Part shown: positions 23,501-32,958 of the stretch, one piece after another | Position numbering within the stretch: the first letter of the stretch is position 1 | Layout: each line of letters begins with the position of its first letter | DNA from: Moringa oleifera | Lineage: Eukaryota; Streptophyta; Magnoliopsida; Brassicales; Moringaceae | Reading direction: 5' to 3' | NCBI GenBank assembly: GCA_021397835.1 | Contig: JAJFZO010000034.1 | Span: forward strand, 7,283,001-7,347,000 | Length of the DNA stretch: 64,000 bases | Notes under the pieces: generated by a model | The model's input: the letters and a program-made list of their open reading frames with translations, nothing else | Told to the model about the DNA's origin: nothing | Database searches by the model: none | Position numbers and translations under genes: made by a program

Positions 23501-26500
23501 AGAAGTGTTTCCATCAAAAAATTTCAAAAAGTATTGAAAACAAAAACATAAAATCATAAAAAGCAAAGAATATAATAGAGAAAAATAAAAAAAATAAAAA
23601 AAGAAATAAAAGATTATCAAATAAATAATTAAATAATAAAATCCATGCATCAATGCTAGTGTGATTGCACCCAAAAAAATTCAAAAAGTGTTTCCATCAA
23701 AAAATTTCAAAAAGTATTGAAAACAAAAACATAAAATCATAAAAAGGAAAGAATATAATAGAGAAAAATAAAAAATAAATAAAAATAAAAAAATAAAAGA
23801 TTTTCAAATAAATAAATAAATAATAAAATCCAATTGTATTGTTTTGTCAAAACGAAAATTGGTGCAAAACGAGGATTTCCCAAAAGGAATCACCCATCTT
23901 AGTACTACTCTCGCCTAAGCACTCTAAACTTTGCAATTCAAATGGAATCGATGCTTACCATTGGTATCATCGCACAGAAAAATCAGAAAAAGATATTAAA
24001 AATTAAAAAAAAGTCATAAATAAGAAAAGTGCATAACGAAGAAAAATTCAAAAAAATGAAATAAAAAATGAATAATGCAGCACCAATATTTCCTAGAAGG
24101 AACCACTCATCCTAGTACTACTCTCGCCCAAGTACGCTTGATTTTCGAGATTCTAATGGGATCTCATGCGTCAATGGTAGTATGATTGCACCCAAAAAAA
24201 TTCAAAAAGTGTTTCCATCAAAAAATTTCAAAAAGTATTGAAAACAAAAACATAAAATCATAAAAAGCAAAGAATATAATAGAGAAAAATAAAAAATAAA
24301 TAAAACAAAATAAAAAATAAAAGATTATCAAATAAATAATTAAATAATAAAATCCATGCATCAATGCTAGTGTGATTGCACCCAAAAAAATTCAAAAAGT
24401 GTTTCCATCAAAAAATTTCAAAAAGTATTGAAAACAAAAAGATAAAATCATAAAAAGGAAAGAATATAATAGAGAAAAATAAAAAATAAATAAAAATAAA
24501 AAAATAAAAGATTTTCAAAAAAATAAATAAATAATAAAATCCAATTGTATTGTTTTGTCAAAACGAAAATTGGTACAAAACGAGGATTTCCCAAAAGGAA
24601 TCACCCATCTTAGTACTACTCTCGCCTAAGCATGCTAAACTTTGGAATTCAAATGGAATCGATGCTTACCATTCGTATCATCGCACAGAAAAATCAGAAA
24701 AAAGATATTAAAAATTAAAAAAAAAGTCATAAATAAGGAAAGGGCATAACGAAGAAAAATTAAAAAAAATGAAATAAAAAATGAATAATGCAGCACCAAT
24801 ATTTCCTAGAAGGAACCGCTCATCCTAGTACTACTCTCGCCCAAGTACGCTTGATTTTCGAGATTCTAATGGGATCTCATGCGTCAATGGTAGTATGATT
24901 GCACCCAAAAAAATTCAAGAAGTGTTTCCATCAAAAAATTTCAAAAAGTATTGAAAACAAAAACATAAAATCATAAAAAGCAAAGAATATAATAGAGAAA
25001 AATAAATAAAAATAAAAAAAGTAAAAGATTATCAAATAAATAATTAAATAATAAAATCCATGCATCAATGCTAGTGTGATTACACCCAAAAAAATTCAAA
25101 AAGTGTTTCCATCAAAAAAATTCAAAAAGTATTGAAAACAAAAAGATAAAATCATAAAAAGGAAAGAATATAATAGAGAAAAAATAAAAAAAGAAATAAA
25201 AATAAAACAAAAAATAAAAAATTATCAAATAAATAAATAAATAATAAAATCCAATAGTATGGTTCTGTCAAAACAAAAATTAGTGCAAAACGAGGATTTC
25301 CCAAGAGGAATCACCCATCTTAGTACTACTCTCGCCTAAGCACGCTAAACTTTGCAATTCAAATGGAATCGATGCTTACCATTGGTATTATCGCACAAAA
25401 AAATCAGAAAAAAGATATTAAAAATTAAAAAAAGGTCATAAATAAGAAAAGAGCATAATGAAGAAAAATTCAAAAAAAAATAAAAAATGAATAATGCAGC
25501 ACCAATATTTCCTAGAAGGAACCACTCATCCTAGTACTACTCTCGCCCAAGTACGCTTGATTTTCGAGGTTCTAATGAGATCTCATGCATCAATGCTAGT
25601 GTGATTGCACCCAAAAAAATTCAAAAAGTGTTTCCATCAAAAAATTTCAAAAAGTATTGAAAACAAAAACATAAAATCATAAAAAGCAAAGAATATAATA
25701 GAGAAAAATAAAAAATAAAATAAAACAAAATAAAAAATAAAAGATTATCAAATAAATAATTAAATAATAAAATCCATGCATCAATGCTAGTGTGATTGCA
25801 CCCAAAAAAATTCAAAAAGTGTTTCCATCAAAAAATTTCAAAAAGTATTGAAAACAAAAACATAAAATCATAAAAAGGAAAGAATATAATAGAGAAAAAT
25901 AAAAAATAAATAAAAATAAAAAAATAAAAGATTGTCAAATAAATAAATAAATAATAAAATCCAATTGTGTTGTTTTGTCAAAACGAAAATTGGTGCAAAA
26001 CGAGGATTTCCCAAAAGGAATCACCCATCTTAGTACTACTCTCGCCTAAGCACTCTAAACTTTGCAATTCAAATGGAATCGATGCTTACCATTGGTATCA
26101 TCGCACAGAAATATCAGAAAAAGATATTAAAAATTAAAAAAAAATCATGAATAAGAAAAGTGCATAATGAAGAAAAATTCAAAAAAATGAAATAAAAAAT
26201 GAATAATGCAGCACCAATATTTCCTAGAAGGAACCACTCATCCTAGTACTTCTCTCGCCCAAGTACGCTTGATTTTCGAGATTCTAATGGGATCTCATGC
26301 GTCAATGGTAGTATGATTGCACTCAAAAAAATTCAAGAAGTGTTTCCATCAAAAAATTTCAAAAAGTATTGAAAACAAAAACATAAAATCATAAAAAGCA
26401 AAGAATATAATAGAGAAAAATAAAAAATAAAATAAAACAAAATAAAAAATAAAAGATTATCAAATAAATAATTAAATAATAAAATCCATGCATCAATGCT

Positions 26501-27230
26501 AGTGTGATTGCACCCAAAAAAATTCAAAAAGTGTTTCCATCAAAAAATTTCAAAAAGTATTGAAAACAAAAACATGAAATCATAAAAAGGAAAGAATATA
26601 ATAGAGAAAAATAAAAAATAAATAAAAATAAAAAAATAAAAGATTTTCAAAAAAATAAATAAATAATAAAATCCAATTGTATTGTTTTGTCAAAACGAAA
26701 ATTGGTGCAAAACGAGGATTTCCCAAAAGGAATCACCCATCTTAGTACTACTCTCGCCTAAGCATGCTAAACTTTGGAATTCAAATGGAATCGATGCTTA
26801 CCATTCGTATCATCGCACAGAAAAATCAGAAAAAAGATATTAAAAATTAAAAAAAAAGTCATAAATAAGGAAAGGGCATAACGAAGAAAAATTAAAAAAA
26901 ATGAAATAAAAAATGAATAATGCAGCACCAATATTTCCTAGAAGGAACCGCTCATCCTAGTACTACTCTCGCCCAAGTACGCTTGATTTTCGAGATTCTA
27001 ATGGGATCTCATGCGTCAATGGTAGTATGATTGCACCCAAAAAAATTCAAAAGGTGTTTCCATCAAAAAATTTCAAAAAGTATTGAAAACAAAAACATAA
27101 AATCATAAAAAGCAAAGAATATAATAGAGAAAAATAAAAAATAAAATAAAACAAAATAAAAAATAAAAGATTATCAAATAAATAATTAAATAATAAAATC
27201 CATGCATCAATGCTAGTGTGATTGCACCCA
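23501..27230. repeat. ~712 bp trimeric higher-order repeats (A + B + truncated B)
   Basis: The junction aataaaatccatgcatcaat, where a spacer joins the 5' third of a B element, occurs at 23641, 24352, 25056, 25772, 26484 and 27198, spaced 704-716 bp. Each unit contains one A, one full B and one truncated B. Earlier examples lie at 18720, 20474, 21187 and 22937. The recurring identical breakpoint means one deletion was amplified many times. Confidence 0.9.
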
Positions 27231-27609
27231 AAAAAATTCAAAAAGTGTTTCCATCAAAAAATTTCAAAAAGTATTGAAAACAAAAACGTGAAATCATAAA
27301 AAGGAAAGAATATAATAGAGAAAAATAAAAAATAAATAAAAATAAAAAAATAAAAGATTGTCAAAAAAATAAATAAATAATAAAATCCAATTGTATTGTT
27401 TTGTCAAAACGAAAATTGGTGCAAAACGAGGATTTCCCAAAAGGAATCACCCATCTTAGTACTACTCTCGCCTAAGCATGCTAAACTTTGGAATTCAAAT
27501 GGAATCGATGCTTACCATTGGTATCATCTTATAGAAAAATAAAAAAAAATATTGAAAATTAAAAAAAAAAGGTCATAAATAAGAAAAAGGCATAATGAAG
27601 AAAAATGCA

Positions 27610-27638
27610 AATATATATACATATATATATATATATAT
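27610..27638. repeat. AT dinucleotide microsatellite
   Basis: A pure (at)n run with one 'ac' interruption, lying in the spacer before a B-like element that lacks part of its 3' arm. It is absent from the equivalent place in copy 2, where only 'catatatgatggg' remains at about 50710. Confidence 0.85.
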
Positions 27639-27945
27639 GATGGGTGTAGAACTAGCATTTCGTAGAAGGAACCACTCGCCCAAGTACTCTTGATTTTCAA
27701 GGTTCTAATGGGATCTCATACATCAGTGCTAGTGTGATTGCACCCAAAAAAATTGAAAAGGTGTTTCCATCAAAAAATTTCAAAAAGTATTGAAAACAAA
27801 AACATAAAATCATAAAAAGGAAAGAATATAATAGAGAAAAATAAAAAAAGAAATAAAAATAAGACAAAAAATAAAAGATTGTCAAATAAATAAATAAATA
27901 ATAAAGTCCAATAGTATTGTTTTGTCAATACGAAAATTGGTGCAA

Positions 27946-27970
27946 ATGCATTTCCAAATCGAAGCATTTG
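27946..27970 (-). pseudogene. YIF1 exon stub at array junction, copy 2
   Basis: Only the first codons of the YIF1-like exon (R-F-G-N-A region) remain. The rest, present at 62466-62558, has been replaced by 5S array ending in ggtgcaaa. The same breakpoint occurs at 51023. Confidence 0.65.
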
Positions 27971-28366
27971 CAGGACAGCTTACTGAATTGTAGCAAACCC
28001 ACCAATAGGAAAAACGATATAATGCCTTTGGTATCTTTGTTTACTAATGGCAACACAACTTATTTGGCATCAGTTTTTCCATTCTCCGTGAACACCTCAA
28101 TTAACACAGGTAAAATCAAAAGTCCCGTTCTAGGAAGTTTTATTTGTCTAGGAAAGTTGATATAAGCTGTGTAGTGACAACCCTAGCTTTCTTACAGTAC
28201 ATTCAAGATAACCATGTAAAGAGCATTCTCACAAAGGTTCAGTGACTCTAAATTACTTTTAAAGAAAAAAAAGATCTAGAGAAGGAAACCACAACTTTTT
28301 TAAATACTATGCATATTCACGATAACAAGAAGACAGTGCTGCCAAAGCGCAAGAAGAAAACCATAC
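27971..28366. other. Non-coding stretch between YIF1 stub and helicase exon 3, copy 2
   Basis: On the minus strand this would be the intron after the 71 nt helicase exon plus whatever joins it to YIF1. A pyrimidine-rich run and ttcag upstream of the YIF1 codons resemble an acceptor, but no matching exon junction could be set. The next expected DExH7 exon is not visible here. Confidence 0.4.
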
Positions 28367-28437
28367 CTTATCACATGCATTACCAAACTGCCAAGAAAAT
28401 ATGAATTGCAGAACTGCTGTGCAGCTTTAACCCCTTT
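28367..28437 (-). pseudogene. DExH7-like RNA helicase exon (KGVKAAQQFCNSYF), copy 2
   Basis: A 71 nt exon reading KGVKAAQQFCNSYFLGSLVM then HVIR, flanked by a CAG acceptor (28438-28440) and a GTATGG donor (28361-28366). It matches the conserved C-terminal region of plant DExH7-type (DEAH/RHA-like, DHX29-related) helicases after the HA2 domain. The phase agrees with the exon at 29312-29452, whose last codon joins in frame to KGV. The following exon is not found. Confidence 0.8.
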
Positions 28438-29311
28438 CTGCAAATGATGGATATCCAATATTAGCAAACAGTGCAAACTAGTAAAGACCACAAGCTACAG
28501 TTTAAAACAATACAACTAGCAGAATGATCTCTGGTGTATTTCATGTTTAATCTGACTCAGATGACACAAATAAGTACGCTTTGCCACGAACTGAGCTGCT
28601 CGCAGGCTGCCTGGGTTCTGCTCATGGCTGGCTTGCCTAGTCTTGTTATAGTTTGTTTATTGACAAGTTTTCATTTAACTTGTCAGCCAGCTTAAATAAG
28701 TTAGTATTACAAATATTTATTTATATGTCACATGAAATATGTAACATAAAGTTTTTGGGTTTTCTGTTCTCAACGGTTATGATGCACAGCAACATGTGTA
28801 GCATGAGTAGAATACCTCCTGAAATAACAAGCTCTGTTTTTTCCTTCTTCATTCATCACCTAGAGGCAGATTTACTCCCTAACTTTTCTTTCCGTTTCTC
28901 TGTCATTACATTATATCAAATTGCTTACACACATACTATACGGGTATGTGTGCGTATGATCTTTTTGATAATTAAAGTATGTAGATCAAGAAAACAGAAG
29001 ACTCGATGTGCCTGATGGCGGATCTTGATTGCAGGAAAAAAATATCTCTCACTCATTTCATAATGTTTCTTTTTATACAATGTTCTGGGATGTTCTTAAC
29101 TAATTGATTTATGATTCAGATTCTATCCGTCAATTTTTGTAGATTTTGCTTGCTTTGTCAGTTATATGGGTACATTCACTGATGTCTAATGATGTGGGAG
29201 AAAATCATACATAAGAATACAAACTGCAACAAGAACAGATGATGGAGCAAAGCCAACCATTTATTTCCCAGAAAACACATCTTCGAACCGTGATAAGGGA
29301 ATTATACTAAC
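28438..29311 (-). other. Helicase intron, copy 2
   Basis: The 874 bp between two DExH7-like exons, with GT donor (29310-29311) and AG acceptor on the minus strand. A 120-codon plus-strand frame inside it (28653-29015) has no recognisable motif and is hydrophobic. It is conserved in copies 3 and 4 only to the degree of the surrounding DNA, so I treat it as chance. Confidence 0.6.
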
Positions 29312-29452
29312 CTCTCGTAGAATCGTCTCCCATTTCTTGTATGCAACCATCATTAGCAAGGGGTTAGACCGTCAGTTCCCATCATTTGAATCACTTGAGC
29401 CTTCTAGCTTATCAGTCAACAAATCCAACTTTGCTCTTTCTACATTCAACCT
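29312..29452 (-). pseudogene. DExH7-like RNA helicase exon with in-frame stop, copy 2
   Basis: A 141 nt exon of 47 codons. It begins RLNVERAKLDLLTDKLEGSS and ends MMVAYKKWETILRE, matching the stretch after YPKDE in DExH7-type helicases. Codon 27 is TGA (about 29372-29374), where family members have a charged residue. Acceptor ACAG and donor GTTAGT are intact. The TGA is also present in copies 3 (52456-52458) and 4, so it predates the duplications and marks the locus as a pseudogene. Confidence 0.85.
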
Positions 29453-29547
29453 CTGTAATTTGAATACAAAAAGTGAAACAAGTCAATGTCTACCAATTTC
29501 AGAATAGCAGGATTGACAAGCTCTTGGTACAGATCTGGGAAAGGGAC

Positions 29548-29646
29548 CTCATCCTTAGGATACGAAAACGGACATTTGTGGCTCAGAAATGCTGCAATTG
29601 AGTGCACCGGTGACAAACAACCAAATATCCCATCATAGAGCGGCAT
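29548..29646 (-). pseudogene. DExH7-like RNA helicase HA2-region exon, copy 2
   Basis: A 99 nt exon of 33 codons: MPLYDGIFGCLSPVHSIAAF, then LSHKCPFSYPKDE. It matches the helicase-associated (HA2) motif of DEAH/DExH proteins (GK.LL.G.IFGCL.P.LSIAA.LS.KSPF..P). The donor after GAG is GTCCCT (a weak but GT donor), and the acceptor is CGCAG before ATGCCG. The first residues (TSQMPLYD) no longer fit the usual LPV...GKMLLYG, so the upstream exon is lost or replaced. Confidence 0.85.
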
Positions 29647-29840
29647 CTGCGACGTGAATCCTCTTCTTCGCCGTTGCCCTTGAGAGGATCCAATCTTTTG
29701 ATTGCACACGATTTCTCAGAGCATTTAATACTGGTCTGATTCCACGCCAAAAACGTGAACAGAAATAGCCGTTGTGAGGAGCACGTGAGCATTGATATCA
29801 CACATCCATTTTTCATGTTTGCTGCGGATCGTGGTCAAAG
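29647..29840. other. Junction between minus-strand helicase and plus-strand NTase fragments, copy 2
   Basis: A short stretch with no recognisable coding content. Fragments on either side point away from each other (divergent), so a bidirectional or rearranged junction lies here. Also at 52731-52920. Confidence 0.4.
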
Positions 29841-29916
29841 CTGGGCTGGGCTGGGCTGGGCTGACTCGATACATCATGTAACTCTGTAATTGGGCTGGGC
29901 TGAGCTGGGCAGGGCT
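29841..29916. repeat. GGGCT-type simple repeat, copy 2
   Basis: Four consecutive gggct units, a short unique spacer (actcgatacatcatgtaac), then degenerate gggct/gagct units. Repeat number differs from copies 1 and 3, so the run is slippage-prone. Confidence 0.75.
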
Positions 29917-29940
29917 GACTGTAGCTCTCATGTAAACAGG

Positions 29941-30153
29941 ACTGCATTGGGCTCGGCTGGACTGATTGCATATGGCGTGTGTCCAGTTCCAGTTGCCTAT
30001 GGTAATGTGCTTTCTGCTTCTGGTGCTGCCCTACCATCTGTAGTAATGATGTATCCATATAATCAGGATATCGGCTATGGTTCTTCTGCTGAGTGCTTTG
30101 AGTTTGGGTCTCTCCAAACTGTGCATTTCTCAGGCATGGATAGGCATTATTAA
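29941..30153 (+). pseudogene. Nucleotidyltransferase (PAP/OAS1-like) C-terminal fragment, copy 2
   Basis: Same fragment as 85-297, with VVMMYPYNQDIGYGSSAE and EFGSLQTVHFSGMDR. The M before DR matches family members better than the T of copy 1, so copy 1 carries the newer change. It ends at the same stop. Confidence 0.5.
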
Positions 30154-31391
30154 GGATCAGATCAACCCTCTTCCTCCAACTTGGGAGGTAATTGCTCTGT
30201 TCTTTATATTAAATGCCAAGTTTACTCCATTGGAGCTATTAACTAATAAGGTTGTTCTTCTAGAGGTTTCCATAGATGGCTGCTGGTTTCTCTTATAACC
30301 GTGCTTACTAGAAAACGAGACCTTTTTTTAGCTAGAGGGCATTGCAAGCTTAGAATAGCTTCAGATTGGTATGTATGAGCCAAGCTTAATCTCAGTCTTT
30401 AACTGATGAAATTTTGCATCTATACCAAACAGAAATTTTAGTGGTTTAATAGACTAAGTGCTGAGCTACTTCAGCCTGTTCATCATTTTACTCTACTAAG
30501 AAAATCTGGTAGCAAAAGATTGAGCTCAGGCATGCAGGACACTTCTTTCTTTCTATGGGACAGGTTGAAATGTCTCTCTACCATCTTGTTTCTTTTAAAG
30601 CTCTATTTCCTGCTAATGTATATCTTGTTTCCAGTAACTACTTGCATTCCTGAAAAACATAAATTTATACATGTTCTTGACTAACCAGATAGCAATATAG
30701 CCAATGTTGACAATGTTTCTGATGTGAGCAAAGTGAGATAGAACAATTCCATGATGGTGTCTTGCATTAACTGAAACTAGCACCTTCCGCATTCCCAAAT
30801 ACCAGTAATATGGGAAAGTCGAGTAGCCTCACTCTTGCAAGGTTGATTTTGGGTCTCTGCATCAGGTGCTATGGTCAAAAGTTTATTTAATTTAACGTCA
30901 ACAAAAAACTTTTTTATATATTTATATGATTTTTCTGGAATTTTAGGCTTCAACATCTAACGTAACTTTGAGCTTCATTTAAATTATATTAAGTTTGCAT
31001 GTGTATTTTTTCTCGCTGAACTCTAAAAATCTGCCTGCACCACATTGGGTGCCTTCAGCTTCATGATTGTGCTGGTACAGTCTTAACTAAGTTTAATCTG
31101 ACTATTGTTACGTGACAATACTTTTGACGTTTGTTTTTATCTTAATATTGTTCCCTGATTATCATTAGCAGGTTTTTTATTTTAGTTTTAATTTCTGACC
31201 AAGAGGAGGAATCAATAAGAGGTGCGATATTGATCATAATTGACTTTTCCGTTTCTGATAGAGGGGAGCAGCATTTATGGCTTATGAAGCACAATCTGAA
31301 GCACTGCCCAAATCGAACTACTTGTTCTATTAAAAGGCTTGGCAAGCCGAGTACTTTATTAATTTTATTATGCGTTCATGCTAATGGGTTA
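30154..31391. other. Non-coding stretch between NTase and COP1 fragments, copy 2
   Basis: Equivalent of 298-1535 with scattered single-base differences. A minus-strand frame at 30613-30798 is partly shared with copies 1 and 3 but has no motif I know. Confidence 0.5.
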
Positions 31392-31726
31392 ACATGGAGA
31401 AAAACATCACCTCATACTCATTCATGGGGACTCACAATGACTGTTAGCAGCCACTACATCGCGTGTGGCAGTGAAACAAACCAAGTATACATCTACGATA
31501 AGGTAAGAAAACACTTCAAGTGGTGGTTGATGTTTATGCATGTTAGCTTGAAAACTAAGTGGTATAAGGTGCCATGCTGCAGGAAGTCTCCAAACTTGTG
31601 ACATGGCATGGATTTGGCTCACCTGATATGGATGATAACGATGAAAATGCAGGATCTTACTTCATCAGTGCTGTGTGCTGGAAGAGTGACTCCCCTACCA
31701 TATAGCTGCTAGTGCTTGCTACTTGA
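31392..31726 (+). pseudogene. COP1: COP1 C-terminal WD40 exons, broken, copy 2
   Basis: Same structure and lesions as copy 1. The exon ends YIACGSETNQVYIYDK at 31502, the intron with GTAAGA donor and TGCAG acceptor ends at 31582, the second exon starts at 31583, and TAG follows SDSPTI. The shared TAG and missing codons show that decay happened before the 30 kb duplication. Confidence 0.85.
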
Positions 31727-32711
31727 AACAATTAGAGAAGGCATAGTATTTTAGTAGGAAAACATTAAGCGAAAAGTTTTTGTTGTTCATTGTTCACAGC
31801 TTTAGCTACTTGTGTATATAATTTATTGGAAGTGCAAAGTAAGAGATACTCTCTTTAACTTGATGAGGCCTCGGTTTTGTAAATTCCGTAAATTTTGAAA
31901 ACTTTTGATAAATGCATTTTTAATTTTGGCTGCTTTTTTTTTATAGTGAATTATGTGCATGAGAAATTTTTTACCACTAATTTATATTTCTTCTTATAGT
32001 TTATGAGTGGACAACCAAGATCTAGGAATTTGAAACGGTTTTCGCAAGGTCAGTAGGAGGGGAGCTAGTAGCATGGTCATAGTCAAGATTTGGAATGGGA
32101 AATTGAAAATTAATGAGGATGATCCCTCATCTTATATTTTGATATGTTTGGCGGGAGAGGAACAGGAAGGCCATTGATAATATTGAGACACCAGTAGTTA
32201 TTTTGAAAGAATTATGATTAGAGTTCTGAAGTTGTGGAATTAGGAATTTTTTTTTTTTTTAAGTGAGGAAGATATAGTTGACTTTATAGAGTTACTAATG
32301 TCTAAAGCCTAATTATACATGTAATAGTTGCACCCTTTTAGTGCGCAATAAATACCATCTTTCTAGTTTTGAATGGCTTTTACAGCAACTCTAGCAGTTG
32401 CTTCTGTCTTATTTTATAGCCCAAACAATTTTGTTTAATTGTTCTTTCACCTCATGAAAGTTTATTGCTATCTTAGCTGTTCTTTTCATAGTTTATTAAT
32501 AAATATAATAATGAAAATGGTTAATTAAGCAACATCTTAGTATAGTTTTGTAGCTTGGATAAATGGGAGAGACGGTAAATATTAACTTTCATAATGACTA
32601 CTACATAAAAAAATATTTTCATATTGAAATAGAATATAAGATGATAATTTTGATCATACCTCAAGAAAAGAAAAGAAAATAAACCAAGACAAATTTTAAA
32701 ACTTAATCTAT
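31727..32711. other. AT-rich non-coding stretch after COP1 fragment, copy 2
   Basis: Equivalent of 1875-2866. Nothing further recognised; a few indels at homopolymer runs. Confidence 0.5.
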
Positions 32712-32958
32712 AAGTTGAACAAATATTTTCAAGCAAAATAGAAAAAAATTGAACAATTAAACCCCGTCTAACTAGTAATGTTCATTATATTACCTCTACA
32801 AGTGAGTGGATATCATGTGTCAGAGCATGTTAACAAGTTGAACAAATATTTTCAGGCAAAATAGAGAAAAATTGAACAATTAAACCCAGTTTAACTAGTA
32901 ATGTTCATTATATTACCTCTACAAGTGAGAGGATATCATGTGCCAGAGAGCATGTTAA
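32712..32958. repeat. 123 bp direct tandem duplication, copy 2
   Basis: Units at 32712-32834 and 32835-32958, as in copy 1. The between-unit differences are mostly the same in both modules, so the tandem duplication predates the module duplication. Confidence 0.85.

Larger units (their letters stand above)
1..27945. repeat. Segmental duplication module, copy 1 (5' end outside window)
   Basis: This stretch holds a nucleotidyltransferase fragment, a COP1 fragment, AT-rich DNA with two 5S clusters, and a dense 5S-like array. Nearly every segment up to about 13.6 kb recurs about 29.85-29.93 kb downstream with only a few differences per 100 bases by eye. For example the COP1 splice donor is at 1651 and again at 31503, and the unassigned frame at 3197-3451 recurs at 33042-33296 with one residue changed. 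The copy ends where the 5S array abuts YIF1 exon sequence at about 27945. Confidence 0.9.
13618..27945 (-). repeat. Dense 5S rDNA-derived satellite array, copy 1 (~14.3 kb)
   Basis: About fifty 5S-like elements, all in minus orientation, in A-rich spacers containing (aaat)n runs. Type A elements carry gaggaatcacccatcttag and tttgcaattcaaatggaa. Type B carry aatgcagcaccaatatttcc, gaaggaaccactcatcctag and gattttcgaggttctaatgg. They alternate with a dimer period of about 525 bp (A elements start near 13681, 14218, 14745, 15247, 15776 and on). Truncated B elements appear from 16952 and become regular after 18720. Elements at 13.7-15 kb are more diverged than those at 18.5-27.5 kb. The array ends about eight bases into a last A element at YIF1 exon sequence. 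Confidence 0.95.

Noticed and set aside
13681..27945. Cassandra-type TRIM retrotransposons, whose LTRs carry 5S sequence
   Set aside because: Considered because 5S-like units repeat at 210-310 bp. I see no TGGTATCAGAGC-like primer binding site, polypurine tract, LTR TG...CA ends or target-site duplications, and the A/B tandem period fits an rDNA-derived satellite better. A direct comparison with Cassandra consensus sequences would settle it.
13681..27945. CRISPR-like array
   Set aside because: Repeats are 5S-derived, long and in plant DNA with homologous spacers; no resemblance to CRISPR repeat/spacer organisation.
28653..29015. 120-codon plus-strand frame (also 51730-52092 and 63262-63627)
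   Set aside because: Lies within the intron of the minus-strand helicase fragment, has no motif, and is conserved only as much as surrounding recently duplicated DNA.
29725..30058. Minus-strand frames rich in Ser-Pro-Ala-Gln (QPSPAQPSP)
   Set aside because: They are the reverse reading of the gggct repeat.
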